Positions 27,459-36,161 are shown, counted from the stretch's first letter. The stretch: 55,361 bases of DNA from an uncultured Bacteroidales bacterium (GCA_946187975.1 CAMHTE010000003.1:1-55361); one strand, 5' to 3'. Notes: generated by a model from the letters alone, not told the origin. Made by a program: numbers and translations.

Positions 27459-27608
27459 TTAATCGAGTTCTCCCACTTCATCGAGTTCTCCCACTTCGGG
27501 AATAAGCTCTTCCAGATTGCCGGACACAGCCTGAAGGAATCCGCTTCCGGCAGCGAGGCGGATTACACCCGCGAAGGGCGCTTCGTAATTAGTGTTTTTC
27601 TTTTTCAT
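27459..27608 (-). CDS. 49-aa small protein, first cistron of the surface-lipoprotein/SusCD run
   Basis: Hand translation: MKKKNTNYEAPFAGVIRLAAGSGFLQAVSGNLEELIPEVGELDEVGELD*. Below the ORF-track cutoff; ends 14 nt before paralogue B. Confidence 0.65.
   Translation of the reverse strand: MKKKNTNYEAPFAGVIRLAAGSGFLQAVSGNLEELIPEVGELDEVGELD
27462..27497. repeat. Perfect 18-bp tandem duplication inside the 49-aa ORF
   Basis: ATCGAGTTCTCCCACTTC x2 on plus strand, encoding EVGELD-EVGELD on minus. Confidence 0.95.
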
Positions 27609-27727
27609 ATAAAGAACAATAGTTATTAGCCGTATTATTCTTATTAAAGACTCTATCTATCCCTTTTTACCCTTGCCTTTATTTTGTAAAAATAATGGCG
27701 CAGAATTTGCAAAAGAACCGGTCCGGT

Positions 27728-28135
27728 ATGAAAACCTCCCTAAGGGTTATTCTTGTCTTTTCGGCACTGCTGCTCGCAGGGCTTTCCGCCCGTGCGCAAA
27801 GCGGTGACTATGATGTCTTCGTACCCATCTCAAAGTACATTTCGCAGGGCAACACCGACGCCCTCGCCGCATGGTTCTCGGACAATCTGGACGTGACCGT
27901 GCTATCCAGGGGAGGAAACTCCAGCCGCAACCAGGCAAAACAGATAGTGGGCGGTTTCTTCGAGGCCCATACCCCCCGTTCGTTCCAGGTAACCTACACC
28001 GCAGGGCGCGCAAATATGAAATACGCCCTCGGCAATCTGAATGCCGGGGGCGAGAACTATCTCGTTACCATTTTCGTGAGTTCCAAGGGCGAGACTTACC
28101 GCATCCAGCAACTCAAAATAGAACGCGTACAGTAG
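27728..28135 (+). CDS. Secreted DUF4783-like protein
   Basis: Signal peptide MKTSLRVILVFSALLLAGLSARAQ from the Met at 27728 (track start 27695), then FVPISKYISQGNTDALAAWFSDNLDVTVLS. Confidence 0.7.
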   Translation: MKTSLRVILVFSALLLAGLSARAQSGDYDVFVPISKYISQGNTDALAAWFSDNLDVTVLSRGGNSSRNQAKQIVGGFFEAHTPRSFQVTYTAGRANMKYALGNLNAGGENYLVTIFVSSKGETYRIQQLKIERVQ

Positions 28136-28153
28136 CCGGTACAGGCTCAGGAC

Positions 28154-28720
28154 TTACACCCTCTGGCCGTAGCTGCGGTCGGTGGTGTTAACCGTGATAA
28201 CGTCTCCCTGATTGATGAAGAGGGGGACCATAATCTTGGCACCGGTCTCGAGGGTAACCTCCTTGAGCGCGGAAGTGGAAGCGGTGTTACCCTTGACGGC
28301 GGGCTCGGAATAGGTAACCTCCAGGGTTACATAGGTGGGGAGCTCGCAGGTGAGGCAGCGCTCTTCTTCTCCGGTAACGAACATCATCTCCACGTGCTGG
28401 CCTTCCTTCATAAGGTCGGAGTTCTCCACCACGTCGTGAGGCAGGGTAATCTGCTCGTAGGTCTCTTCGTGCATGAAGTTGAATGCTTCGCCGTCGTCGT
28501 AGAGGAACTGGTAGGGACGGCGCTCGACCTCGATGGTGTCGATCTTGGCACCGGCGGTAAAGGTGTTCTCGAGGATGCGGCCGTTCTCCAGGTTGCGGAG
28601 TTTGGTCTTGACGAAAGCGGGGCCCTTTCCGGGTTTAACGTGCTGGAACCATACGATCATGCAGGGTTTGCCGTTGAAGTTAAGGTAAAGGCCGTTTTTG
28701 AAATCAGCTGTTGTTGCCAT
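28154..28720 (-). CDS. efp: Elongation factor P
   Basis: 188 aa; GKPCMIVWFQHVKPGKGPAFVKTKLRNL, DVITVNTTDRSYGQRV. Confidence 0.95.
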   Translation of the reverse strand: MATTADFKNGLYLNFNGKPCMIVWFQHVKPGKGPAFVKTKLRNLENGRILENTFTAGAKIDTIEVERRPYQFLYDDGEAFNFMHEETYEQITLPHDVVENSDLMKEGQHVEMMFVTGEEERCLTCELPTYVTLEVTYSEPAVKGNTASTSALKEVTLETGAKIMVPLFINQGDVITVNTTDRSYGQRV

Positions 28721-28779
28721 AAATGTATCTGTATTGAATTATTTACCTGAAATCGCGCAAATTTAATGATTGGCCGGGA

Positions 28780-29682
28780 TTATTGCAAATTTTTGACGCT
28801 TTCCGCCACCCGGTCGAGCAGCCAGCGGGGCGTGGATGTGGCTCCGCAAACTCCCACGTTGTCGTCGCGTCGGAACCACTCGCCCTGGATGTCCTGTTCT
28901 CCTCCTATGCGGTAGGTGCGTATATTGCAGGCCTTGCAGAGGTCGAACAGCACCTTGCCGTTGGAACTCGACTGTCCGGCCACGAAGAGCACCACGTCGT
29001 GGGTGCGGGCGAAGACCTCCAGTTCCCTGTGGCGCGAAGCCACCTGCCGGCAGATGGTATCGTGCACCGTCAGAAGGCGGGGATACACCATGCGGGCGGA
29101 AAGCCACCTGCAGAGTTCGCCGTATTCCACCGGACTCTTGGTGGTCTGGGAGAAGATCTCAACAGGCCTGTGCGGAAGGATCTTCCCTTCTTCGAGAGCG
29201 GCCTTGAGCTGGTCTAGATTCTCCACCACCACGGCGTCGCCTTCCACCTGGCCCACCAGACCAAGCACTTCGGCGTGGCCTATCTTACCGAAAATCACTA
29301 TCTGTCCGAAAGGCTCCGCCGCATGGGTACGGGCATAGGCCTCGCGTATGCTTTTCTGGATGTTCAGCACCACGGGGCAGGTGCAGTCGATGATGCGGTA
29401 GCCCTTGCTGCGGGCGAGTTCGTAAGTGGAAGGAGGTTCCCCGTGGGCGCGGATTAGCAGCGACACCCCTTCGTTCCCTTCGGGACCGGGCATCCCCCCG
29501 AGATCCGCCAGCTGCATGGTTTCCAACCCTTCCGCCTTCAGGCGGTTCAGTTCTGCCTCGTTGTGGACTATCTCTCCTATCGAAATAAGACGGCCACCGG
29601 ATTTGAGGGAGGCCTCCGCCTGCCCTATGGCCCGGATAACACCTCCGCAGAAGCCGGAGTTACGGTCAATCTCAATTTGCAT
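28780..29682 (-). CDS. ispH: 4-hydroxy-3-methylbut-2-enyl diphosphate reductase
   Basis: 300 aa; DRNSGFCGGVIRAI, IRAHGEPP, DCTCPVVLNIQKSI, QSSSNGKVLF. Confidence 0.93.
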   Translation of the reverse strand: MQIEIDRNSGFCGGVIRAIGQAEASLKSGGRLISIGEIVHNEAELNRLKAEGLETMQLADLGGMPGPEGNEGVSLLIRAHGEPPSTYELARSKGYRIIDCTCPVVLNIQKSIREAYARTHAAEPFGQIVIFGKIGHAEVLGLVGQVEGDAVVVENLDQLKAALEEGKILPHRPVEIFSQTTKSPVEYGELCRWLSARMVYPRLLTVHDTICRQVASRHRELEVFARTHDVVLFVAGQSSSNGKVLFDLCKACNIRTYRIGGEQDIQGEWFRRDDNVGVCGATSTPRWLLDRVAESVKNLQ

Positions 29683-30374
29683 TACGCCAGAATCCCGAAT
29701 TTACCTTGGATGAGTCCGCGCATCCATACCAGCTCCTCGTGCATGGTCATGTCGGAATTGTCCAGCACGAAGGCATCGGGGGCCTGCCTCAACGGCGAGG
29801 TCTCGCGATGGGAGTCGATATAGTCGCGCTCGCGAAGGTTAGCCAGCACGTCTTCGAAACGGGGACTGTCCCCCTTGGACACCAGTTCATCGAAACGTCG
29901 CTGTGCCCGAACGTCTTCGGCCGCAGTGACGAATATCTTCAGTTCCGCCCGCGGGAAAACAGTGGTACCTATGTCCCGTCCGTCCATGATTACACGACCC
30001 TTTTCCGCAAAGGCGTGGAGGCGTTCGTCCACCCATGCCCTCACCAACGGCAATGCCGACACCGGACTGACCTTGCCCGAAACCTCGAGGGTACGGATTT
30101 CCTTCTCTATGCAGCGCTGCCCGTCGAACAGCAGGGTCCCTTCTTCGGAATGCACGAAATGCAGGTCGAGCGGAGGCAGGAGCGCCTTAAGGGCGGCTTC
30201 GTCGATGGTCTCCCCCACCGCTCCGCGTTCCATCCCCGCCAGGGTCACCCCGCGGTACATGGCGCCGGAGTCCAGATACAGGAAACCGAATTCCTTCGCC
30301 ACCATCTTGGCAAACGTGCTCTTACCCGTGGACGAGTACCCGTCCACCGCTATTATTATGTCCGGAATTTTCAT
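29682..30374 (-). CDS. cmk: Cytidylate kinase
   Basis: 230 aa; IAVDGYSSTGKSTFAKMVAKEFGFLYLDSGAMYRGVTL, VIMDGRDIGTTVFP. Confidence 0.94.
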   Translation of the reverse strand: MKIPDIIIAVDGYSSTGKSTFAKMVAKEFGFLYLDSGAMYRGVTLAGMERGAVGETIDEAALKALLPPLDLHFVHSEEGTLLFDGQRCIEKEIRTLEVSGKVSPVSALPLVRAWVDERLHAFAEKGRVIMDGRDIGTTVFPRAELKIFVTAAEDVRAQRRFDELVSKGDSPRFEDVLANLRERDYIDSHRETSPLRQAPDAFVLDNSDMTMHEELVWMRGLIQGKFGILA

Positions 30375-30380
30375 AAGCTG

Positions 30381-31520
30381 TCAAAATATTTCGCCGTTCC
30401 AAAGCATCCTGAAAAAGTCCAAAACGTAAACCATCTCGATATCTTCGCTCTTTCTTGTGATGGGTTCCAATGACACAAGAATAAGGCGGCAATCCGGGTG
30501 TTCTTCTTTAAAGGCCTTTAATCCGGCCTTATACTTTGTCTTAACCTGTTCTGAAGATTTTATTTCTATAGCAACGCGGGCATCTCCTATAATGGCATCC
30601 ACTTCCTTCTTATCATACGTGCGCCAATAGGAGATAGTATCCTTTTTGTCGTTATATCCTTTATAAGCGATGATTTCCTGCATAACAAGGTGCTCGAAAG
30701 CATGGCCGTAATCGTCGGTTCCCCGCTTTAGGTTAAGCCTTCCCATCAAGTAGTTGGCAAGTCCCACGTCGAAATAATAGAATTTGGGTGCCTGGACAAT
30801 CTTCCGCTTGACTGCTTTCCTGTATGCAGGAATTTCATAGCCTATCAATGTGTCATAAAGGATTTGGAAATACGACTGGACGGTTTTAACCGATACACCA
30901 CAGTCGGAAGCGATGTTTGAATAGTTCAGAATTTCACCGTCGGAAATGGCGGCAACCTCCATAAAACGCTCAAAAGCTTCCAATTCCCTGACTTCTCCTT
31001 CTTCACGTATCTCTTCATTCAGATACACCTCCACATATCCCTTGATTCGTTTGCTTGCGTCAAGCACCATGTAATGACGGGGAATCATTCCGTTCTGTAC
31101 GGCACGGTCCAGTTGAAAGTCAGTGACTTCCGGCCATACCAGGGGGTACAGGGTTTCAGGAATTGCACGCCCGCCCAGCGTGTTTGCGCCGGATTTCTTA
31201 AGTTTCCTGGCGCTGGAACCGCTGAGTATGAACCACAGCCCTTTGTCAACCATCAGGGAATGGACTACATCAAGCAAATCGGGGACCTTCTGTATCTCGT
31301 CTATGATAACGAGTGTCCCGGACGGCTTATCCTGTAGAGCCTCCTTCAGCGCATTGGGATTCCTCTTGAAGAATTTCCGCCACTCCGGATCAAGTAAATC
31401 ATAGTAGATTCTTTCCTTGAACCTTTCTTTCAGAAGTGTGGATTTTCCCGTTTGGCGTGCGCCAAACAGGAACATTCCTTCGTCCAGTTTGCCCTCGATA
31501 TCAAATAATCTCTTATACAT
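30381..31520 (-). CDS. AAA ATPase with DUF4143 / PD-(D/E)XK-like C-terminus
   Basis: 379 aa; Walker A FLFGARQTGKSTLLKE, Walker B GTLVIIDEIQKV, sensor SGSSARKLKKSGANTLGGRA, C-terminal KKEVDAIIGDARVAIEIKSS. Confidence 0.88.
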   Translation of the reverse strand: MYKRLFDIEGKLDEGMFLFGARQTGKSTLLKERFKERIYYDLLDPEWRKFFKRNPNALKEALQDKPSGTLVIIDEIQKVPDLLDVVHSLMVDKGLWFILSGSSARKLKKSGANTLGGRAIPETLYPLVWPEVTDFQLDRAVQNGMIPRHYMVLDASKRIKGYVEVYLNEEIREEGEVRELEAFERFMEVAAISDGEILNYSNIASDCGVSVKTVQSYFQILYDTLIGYEIPAYRKAVKRKIVQAPKFYYFDVGLANYLMGRLNLKRGTDDYGHAFEHLVMQEIIAYKGYNDKKDTISYWRTYDKKEVDAIIGDARVAIEIKSSEQVKTKYKAGLKAFKEEHPDCRLILVSLEPITRKSEDIEMVYVLDFFRMLWNGEIF

Positions 31521-31536
31521 GCAATGTCATAATTTC

Positions 31537-31576
31537 TGGAGTACACTCCAAATTTTTATGCAAAATTATGGAGTAC
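31537..31576. promoter_or_regulatory. Operator-like motif upstream of the AAA/DUF4143 gene
   Basis: TGGAGT-AC-ACTCCA inverted repeat (31537-31550); TGGAGTAC recurs at 31569-31576, 32 bp from the first copy. Confidence 0.4.
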
Positions 31577-31615
31577 GGTCACAAAAATAATAAAGATTAT
31601 TGGATTACCAAAAAA

Positions 31616-32761
31616 CTACACGAAAGCTTTGACGTCACTGGCGGAGACGGGGTTGCCGCCAAGAATGAGGAGGCGCTCAACTACGTTCTGGAGTTCGCGG
31701 ATATTGCCCGGCCAGCTGCGCTCCTGAAGGAGAGCGACCGCTTCGGGTGCAAAGGGAACGGGACTGCGCCCGGCTTCAGCGCAAATCTGCTCCGAGAAGT
31801 ATTGTACGAGCTCGGGAATGTCTTCCTTGCGTTCGTCTAGCGAAGGGACCTTCACGACGATGACGCTGAGGCGGTGGTAGAGGTCTTCGCGGAAGCGGCC
31901 TTCGGCTATTTCCTTCGTCAGGTCCTTGTTGGTGGCGGCTATCACGCGGACGTCCACCTGTATGTCCTTGTCCGAACCCACGCGGGAGAGCTTTTTCTCC
32001 TGAAGCACACGCAATACCTTCGCCTGGGCCGCAAGTGACATGTCCCCTATCTCGTCCAGAAAGAGGGTGCCTCCGTCGGCCTGCTCGAACTTGCCCTTAT
32101 GCTGCTTGACAGCAGAGGTGAAGGAGCCTTTTTCGTGGCCGAAAAGTTCGCTCTCGATTAGCTCGGAGGGAATGGCGGCGCAGTTGACCTCGATATAAGG
32201 CATTGCGCTGCGGGCACTCTGCTGGTAGATGCTCTGCGCGACCAGTTCCTTGCCGGTGCCGTTGGCTCCCGTAATCAGCACCCTGGCATCGGTGGGAGCC
32301 ACCTTTTCTATAATCTCGCGTATGTGCTGAAGAGGTGCCGACGAGCCAATCATCTGCCGGCCGTAAACCTTCTTTTTAAGGACCTTGTTGTCTTTAACGA
32401 GAGACGTGCGCTCGGCGGCGTTCTTGACGGTAATTAGGATGCGGTTGAGGTCCAGGGGCTTCTGGATAAAGTCGAAGGCACCGCGCTTGATGCAGTCTAC
32501 GGCGGTTTCGATATCGCCGTGACCGGAGATCATCACCATTGCGGAATCTATGCCCTCGTCCACTACGAACTGGAGCACCTCCGTCCCGTCCTTGACGGGC
32601 ATCTTGATATCGCAGAAGACTACGTCGTAACGGTCCTTGCCAAGCATCTCGACGGCCTGGGAGCCGTCTTCGGCGGTCTCGACCTCGTAACCTTCGTCGG
32701 AGAGGATTTCCTTGAGCGAATTGCGTATGGCGCGCTCGTCGTCAACTACAAGTATCTTCAT
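31616..32761 (-). CDS. Sigma-54-dependent response regulator lacking a C-terminal Fis-type HTH
   Basis: 381 aa; receiver domain ([16 protein letters not shown]...[13 protein letters not shown]), AAA+ sigma-54 domain ([13 protein letters not shown]), ends just after [32 protein letters not shown]. Confidence 0.9.
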   Translation of the reverse strand: MKILVVDDERAIRNSLKEILSDEGYEVETAEDGSQAVEMLGKDRYDVVFCDIKMPVKDGTEVLQFVVDEGIDSAMVMISGHGDIETAVDCIKRGAFDFIQKPLDLNRILITVKNAAERTSLVKDNKVLKKKVYGRQMIGSSAPLQHIREIIEKVAPTDARVLITGANGTGKELVAQSIYQQSARSAMPYIEVNCAAIPSELIESELFGHEKGSFTSAVKQHKGKFEQADGGTLFLDEIGDMSLAAQAKVLRVLQEKKLSRVGSDKDIQVDVRVIAATNKDLTKEIAEGRFREDLYHRLSVIVVKVPSLDERKEDIPELVQYFSEQICAEAGRSPVPFAPEAVALLQERSWPGNIRELQNVVERLLILGGNPVSASDVKAFV

Positions 32762-33552
32762 TGCGCGGCCCCCTCCTGACGGGCAAGCTGTTCCTCGTGC
32801 TCACGCTGGGCACGCTCCACCGACACCGAACGCTTGAGCACGAAGCCGGATCCAAGGTACTTGGTACGCACGTCCTCGTCGCCGGCAAGCGATTCGGGAG
32901 TACCCTGCTGCAGTATAGTACCCTCGTAGAGAAGGTAAGCACGGTCGGTAATTGCCAGGGTTTCGCCCACGTTGTGGTCGGTTATGATGACGCCGATGTT
33001 CTTGTATTTGAGTTTTGCGATGATGTACTGGATATCCTCAACGGCAATGGGGTCAACGCCGGCGAAAGGCTCGTCGAGAAGGATGAACTTGGGGTCGATG
33101 GCAAGGGCACGGGCAATCTCGCAGCGGCGGCGTTCGCCTCCCGACAACTGTATGCCAAGGCTCTTGCGAACCTTGCTGAGGTTGAACTCGTCGATAAGGC
33201 GCTCGAGCCTTTCCTTACGCTCTGCCTTGCTCATGGAGGTCATCTCCATTACCGACATTATATTGTCCTCAACGCTCATCTTGCGGAAGACGGAAGCCTC
33301 CTGAGGCAGGTAACCCACACCCTTCTGGGCGCGCTTATACATAGGCAGACCGGTAATTTCCTCATCGTCGAGGAAGATGCGGCCGTCGTTGGGCACTATC
33401 TGCCCAGTGATCATGTAAAAGCTGGTGGTCTTTCCGGCTCCGTTGGGCCCGAGGAAGCCGACGATCTCGCCCTGGTTGACTTCCATCGACACTCCCTTCA
33501 CGACGGTGCGGACACCGTATTTCTTAACAAGATTCTCGCAACGTAGTTTCAT
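32758..33552 (-). CDS. lptB: LPS export ABC transporter ATP-binding protein
   Basis: 264 aa; [51 protein letters not shown]. Confidence 0.9.
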   Translation of the reverse strand: MKLRCENLVKKYGVRTVVKGVSMEVNQGEIVGFLGPNGAGKTTSFYMITGQIVPNDGRIFLDDEEITGLPMYKRAQKGVGYLPQEASVFRKMSVEDNIMSVMEMTSMSKAERKERLERLIDEFNLSKVRKSLGIQLSGGERRRCEIARALAIDPKFILLDEPFAGVDPIAVEDIQYIIAKLKYKNIGVIITDHNVGETLAITDRAYLLYEGTILQQGTPESLAGDEDVRTKYLGSGFVLKRSVSVERAQREHEEQLARQEGAAQ

Positions 33553-33558
33553 ATCAGT

Positions 33559-35478
33559 CTATTTGGCGTCAAGGCCGAGGTCCTTGACAAGATCGCGGAC
33601 TTCGGGGTTGCTGTCTATAAGCACTTTTGCCTTTTCGGAAGGCAGGTATATCTTCGGGCCGCCTTCCTCATCGGGCTGAAGGGTGACGGTGATGCGGATG
33701 CACGAGGTGGATAGCATGCCGTTTAGGGCGTTCTCCATCTTGCGGCGAGGGCCTGAATCGATCCAGCGCTTCTGCGCGTCGTTTACCACCTCGAAACTTA
33801 TCTCCTTGGCTCCGTCCACGTCCGCAAACGAGAGTTTGGCGGAATTAAGGGCGTAGGAAAGACGGGGTTTGCCTTCTGATACGACCTCCACCATGCGAGG
33901 CCAGACATCGAGTACGGCTTCGTCGGTAGGGATGGCTGGGGCCGCTGGGGCTTCCACAGGAGCATCCTGTTCCGGGCTCGCGGAATCATCGGCTTGAGCG
34001 GCGGGCTTGACTGCAGCAACGACAGGGGCAGCGACAGCGGCTGCTTCATCGCTCGCATCCATAAGGCTCTTGATGGAGCGGGATGAGCGCCTGCGGGGTG
34101 CAGGTTCGGCAGGGGCAGGCTCCTCCGCGGGAGCGGCGGCCGGTTTCGAGACAGCGGGTGCCGCCGGCTCCTCCGCCTTCGGCTGAGGGGCGTCGTCCTC
34201 TATGTCAAGGAGTTCGATAACTTCCGGCTCCTCGGAAGCTGCAGGGCTCTTCGCCGGGGCGGGAGCGGGGGCAGCAGGCGCGGCAACAGGTGCAGCAGCA
34301 GGCGCGGCAGGCTTAACAGCGGCTGCGGGGGCTGCTACAGGTGCAGCGGGTGCAACGGGTGCAGCAACGGGCTCCGAGGCGGGAACGCCGGCGATGAATG
34401 CCAACTTCATGAGGGCGAACTCTATATGCAGGCGCTGATTGGTGCTGGTGCGGTAGCCGGCCTCGCAGGCGGTGGTGATATCCAGGGCCTGATAGAGGAA
34501 CTGCACGCTGCAGCGTGCGGCCTGCTCGCGATAGCGACCGGCGAAGGATGCGGGCAGCTCAAGCAGGGACTCAAGTCCGCCGGTGTGGGCGACGAGAAGG
34601 TCGCGGAGGTGTTCGCCGAGGGCGGACACGAAGTGCAGGGCATTGAAGCCCTTGGCGAGTATCTCGTCGAAGATCATCAGCGCGGAAGCGTAGTCCTTTG
34701 CCAGGAAGGCATCCACAAGACGGAACGAATACTCGTAGTCGAGGACTCCGAGATTACGGATTACGTCCGCGTACTGTATGTCATTGCCGCAGAATGCAAC
34801 TGTCTGGTCGAAGATGGTCAGGGCGTCGCGCATGGCGCCGTCGGCCTTCTGGGCTATCACATGTAGCGATTCGTCGTCCACGTGCACCCCTTCCTTGTCG
34901 GCTATGGCGCGAAGGTTACGCACCATGTCGGGGACTCCGATACGGTTGAAATCATAGGTCTGGCAGCGGGAAAGGATGGTAGGGAGGACCTTGTGCTTCT
35001 CGGTGGTGCAGAGTATGAAGATGGCGTATGACGGGGGTTCCTCGAGGGTTTTGAGGAAGGCGTTGAAAGCCGCCGTGCTGAGCATATGCACCTCGTCGAT
35101 TATATACACGCTGTACTTACCCACCTGGGGAGGGATCTGCACCTTGTCCATCAGCACTTTGATGTCCTCAACGCTGTTGTTGGACGCCGCGTCGAGCTCA
35201 TAGATGCAGTACGAGCGGCCTTCCGCGAACGAAACGCACGACTCGCACTCTCCGCAGGGCTCCATGTCGGGACCCGGGTGGAGGCAGTTGATGGTTTTGG
35301 CAAAGATGCGCGCGGTACTGGTCTTGCCCACCCCGCGGGGGCCGCAGAAAAGGTATGCATGCGCCAGCTGCCCGCGAAGAATGGAATTCTTGAGGGTCTG
35401 CGCTATGTTATCCTGCCCTATAAGGCTCCCGAAAGAGTCCGGGCGATACTTGCGGGCCGATACGATATACTCTGACAT
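33559..35478 (-). CDS. dnaX: DNA polymerase III subunit gamma/tau with Ala/Pro-rich linker
   Basis: 639 aa; SARKYRPDSFGSLIGQDNIAQTLKNSI, FCGPRGVGKTSTARIFAK, DEVHMLSTAAFNAFLKTLEEPP. Confidence 0.93.
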   Translation of the reverse strand: MSEYIVSARKYRPDSFGSLIGQDNIAQTLKNSILRGQLAHAYLFCGPRGVGKTSTARIFAKTINCLHPGPDMEPCGECESCVSFAEGRSYCIYELDAASNNSVEDIKVLMDKVQIPPQVGKYSVYIIDEVHMLSTAAFNAFLKTLEEPPSYAIFILCTTEKHKVLPTILSRCQTYDFNRIGVPDMVRNLRAIADKEGVHVDDESLHVIAQKADGAMRDALTIFDQTVAFCGNDIQYADVIRNLGVLDYEYSFRLVDAFLAKDYASALMIFDEILAKGFNALHFVSALGEHLRDLLVAHTGGLESLLELPASFAGRYREQAARCSVQFLYQALDITTACEAGYRTSTNQRLHIEFALMKLAFIAGVPASEPVAAPVAPAAPVAAPAAAVKPAAPAAAPVAAPAAPAPAPAKSPAASEEPEVIELLDIEDDAPQPKAEEPAAPAVSKPAAAPAEEPAPAEPAPRRRSSRSIKSLMDASDEAAAVAAPVVAAVKPAAQADDSASPEQDAPVEAPAAPAIPTDEAVLDVWPRMVEVVSEGKPRLSYALNSAKLSFADVDGAKEISFEVVNDAQKRWIDSGPRRKMENALNGMLSTSCIRITVTLQPDEEGGPKIYLPSEKAKVLIDSNPEVRDLVKDLGLDAK

Positions 35479-35484
35479 AGTTTA

Positions 35485-35514
35485 CAAATTTAGCATTTAT
35501 TTTTAGTAAATTTG
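35485..35514. promoter_or_regulatory. Divergent promoter pair for dnaX (-) and the 212-aa protein gene (+)
   Basis: Outward-facing TAnnTTTG boxes: CAAATTTA 35485-35492 (minus-strand TAAATTTG) and TAAATTTG 35507-35514 (plus). Confidence 0.55.
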
Positions 35515-35519
35515 CGACG

Positions 35520-36158
35520 GTGAAAACGCAAATGAAAAAATATTTGCTGGCCGCCCTGCTCGCACTTCTCTGCCAGGCCCTCTGGGGGCAGGGCAGGCTT
35601 TATACGCGCAAGGTAAGGCTGGAAGACTTCCCCAGCAAAACCACCAAAGTGGTAATGACCGGCCATCCCCTGTTGGACGCCGTGGTGCGTGAGGAAGTGG
35701 CCAGCCGCTGGCGCGTCTCGCCCTTCGAGTTCTGCACGGTCGGCGAATACCAGCGCCTGAGGGCGGGCAACCTTCACTACTTCCTGCGTTTCGCCCAGGA
35801 CGTGGACTTCACCTATTTGGTACTTACGAAAGGCGGTTACAGCGAAGATCCGGACCAGCTGAAACAGGGCTTCGACGTGGTAATGCTGCCGGTTGCCGGA
35901 GCCGACGTGCAGGGATCCGACACCATGGTTCACATGGACGCCTTCGTCGATATCATCCAGGAATTCATCACCCGCGCACAGGAATCCGAAACCGTCGCAT
36001 ACCGCGGTCTGAAGGCAATCAGCAAAGGGCACAAAAGCGGAGAACAGGTGGTGCTGGAGATAGCTCCCTCGTCGGGTTCGAAAAAGGGCTGGCGCATTGC
36101 CTTTACCAAGGACACGCACCAGCTCTGTTCCATACGGAAATACCGCTGCCGCAAGTAG
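35520..36158 (+). CDS. Secreted conserved protein of unknown function
   Basis: 212 aa from GTG 35520 (alternative ATG 35532, MKKYLLAALLALLCQALWGQ signal peptide); RLYTRKVRLEDFPSKTTKVVMTGHPLLDAVVREEVASRWRVSPFEFC. Confidence 0.7.
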   Translation: MKTQMKKYLLAALLALLCQALWGQGRLYTRKVRLEDFPSKTTKVVMTGHPLLDAVVREEVASRWRVSPFEFCTVGEYQRLRAGNLHYFLRFAQDVDFTYLVLTKGGYSEDPDQLKQGFDVVMLPVAGADVQGSDTMVHMDAFVDIIQEFITRAQESETVAYRGLKAISKGHKSGEQVVLEIAPSSGSKKGWRIAFTKDTHQLCSIRKYRCRK

Positions 36159-36161
36159 CGG

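Noticed and set aside
31616-31640. Response regulator truncated by insertion of the AAA/DUF4143 gene
   Set aside because: It ends at a natural domain boundary ([10 protein letters not shown]), and I recall similar short sigma-54 regulators in other Bacteroidota. No HTH remnant is visible in the intergenic gap.
34080-34400. Possible dnaX programmed frameshift or repeat array
   Set aside because: Only an Ala/Pro-rich linker; no A-rich slippery heptamer of the E. coli type seen.
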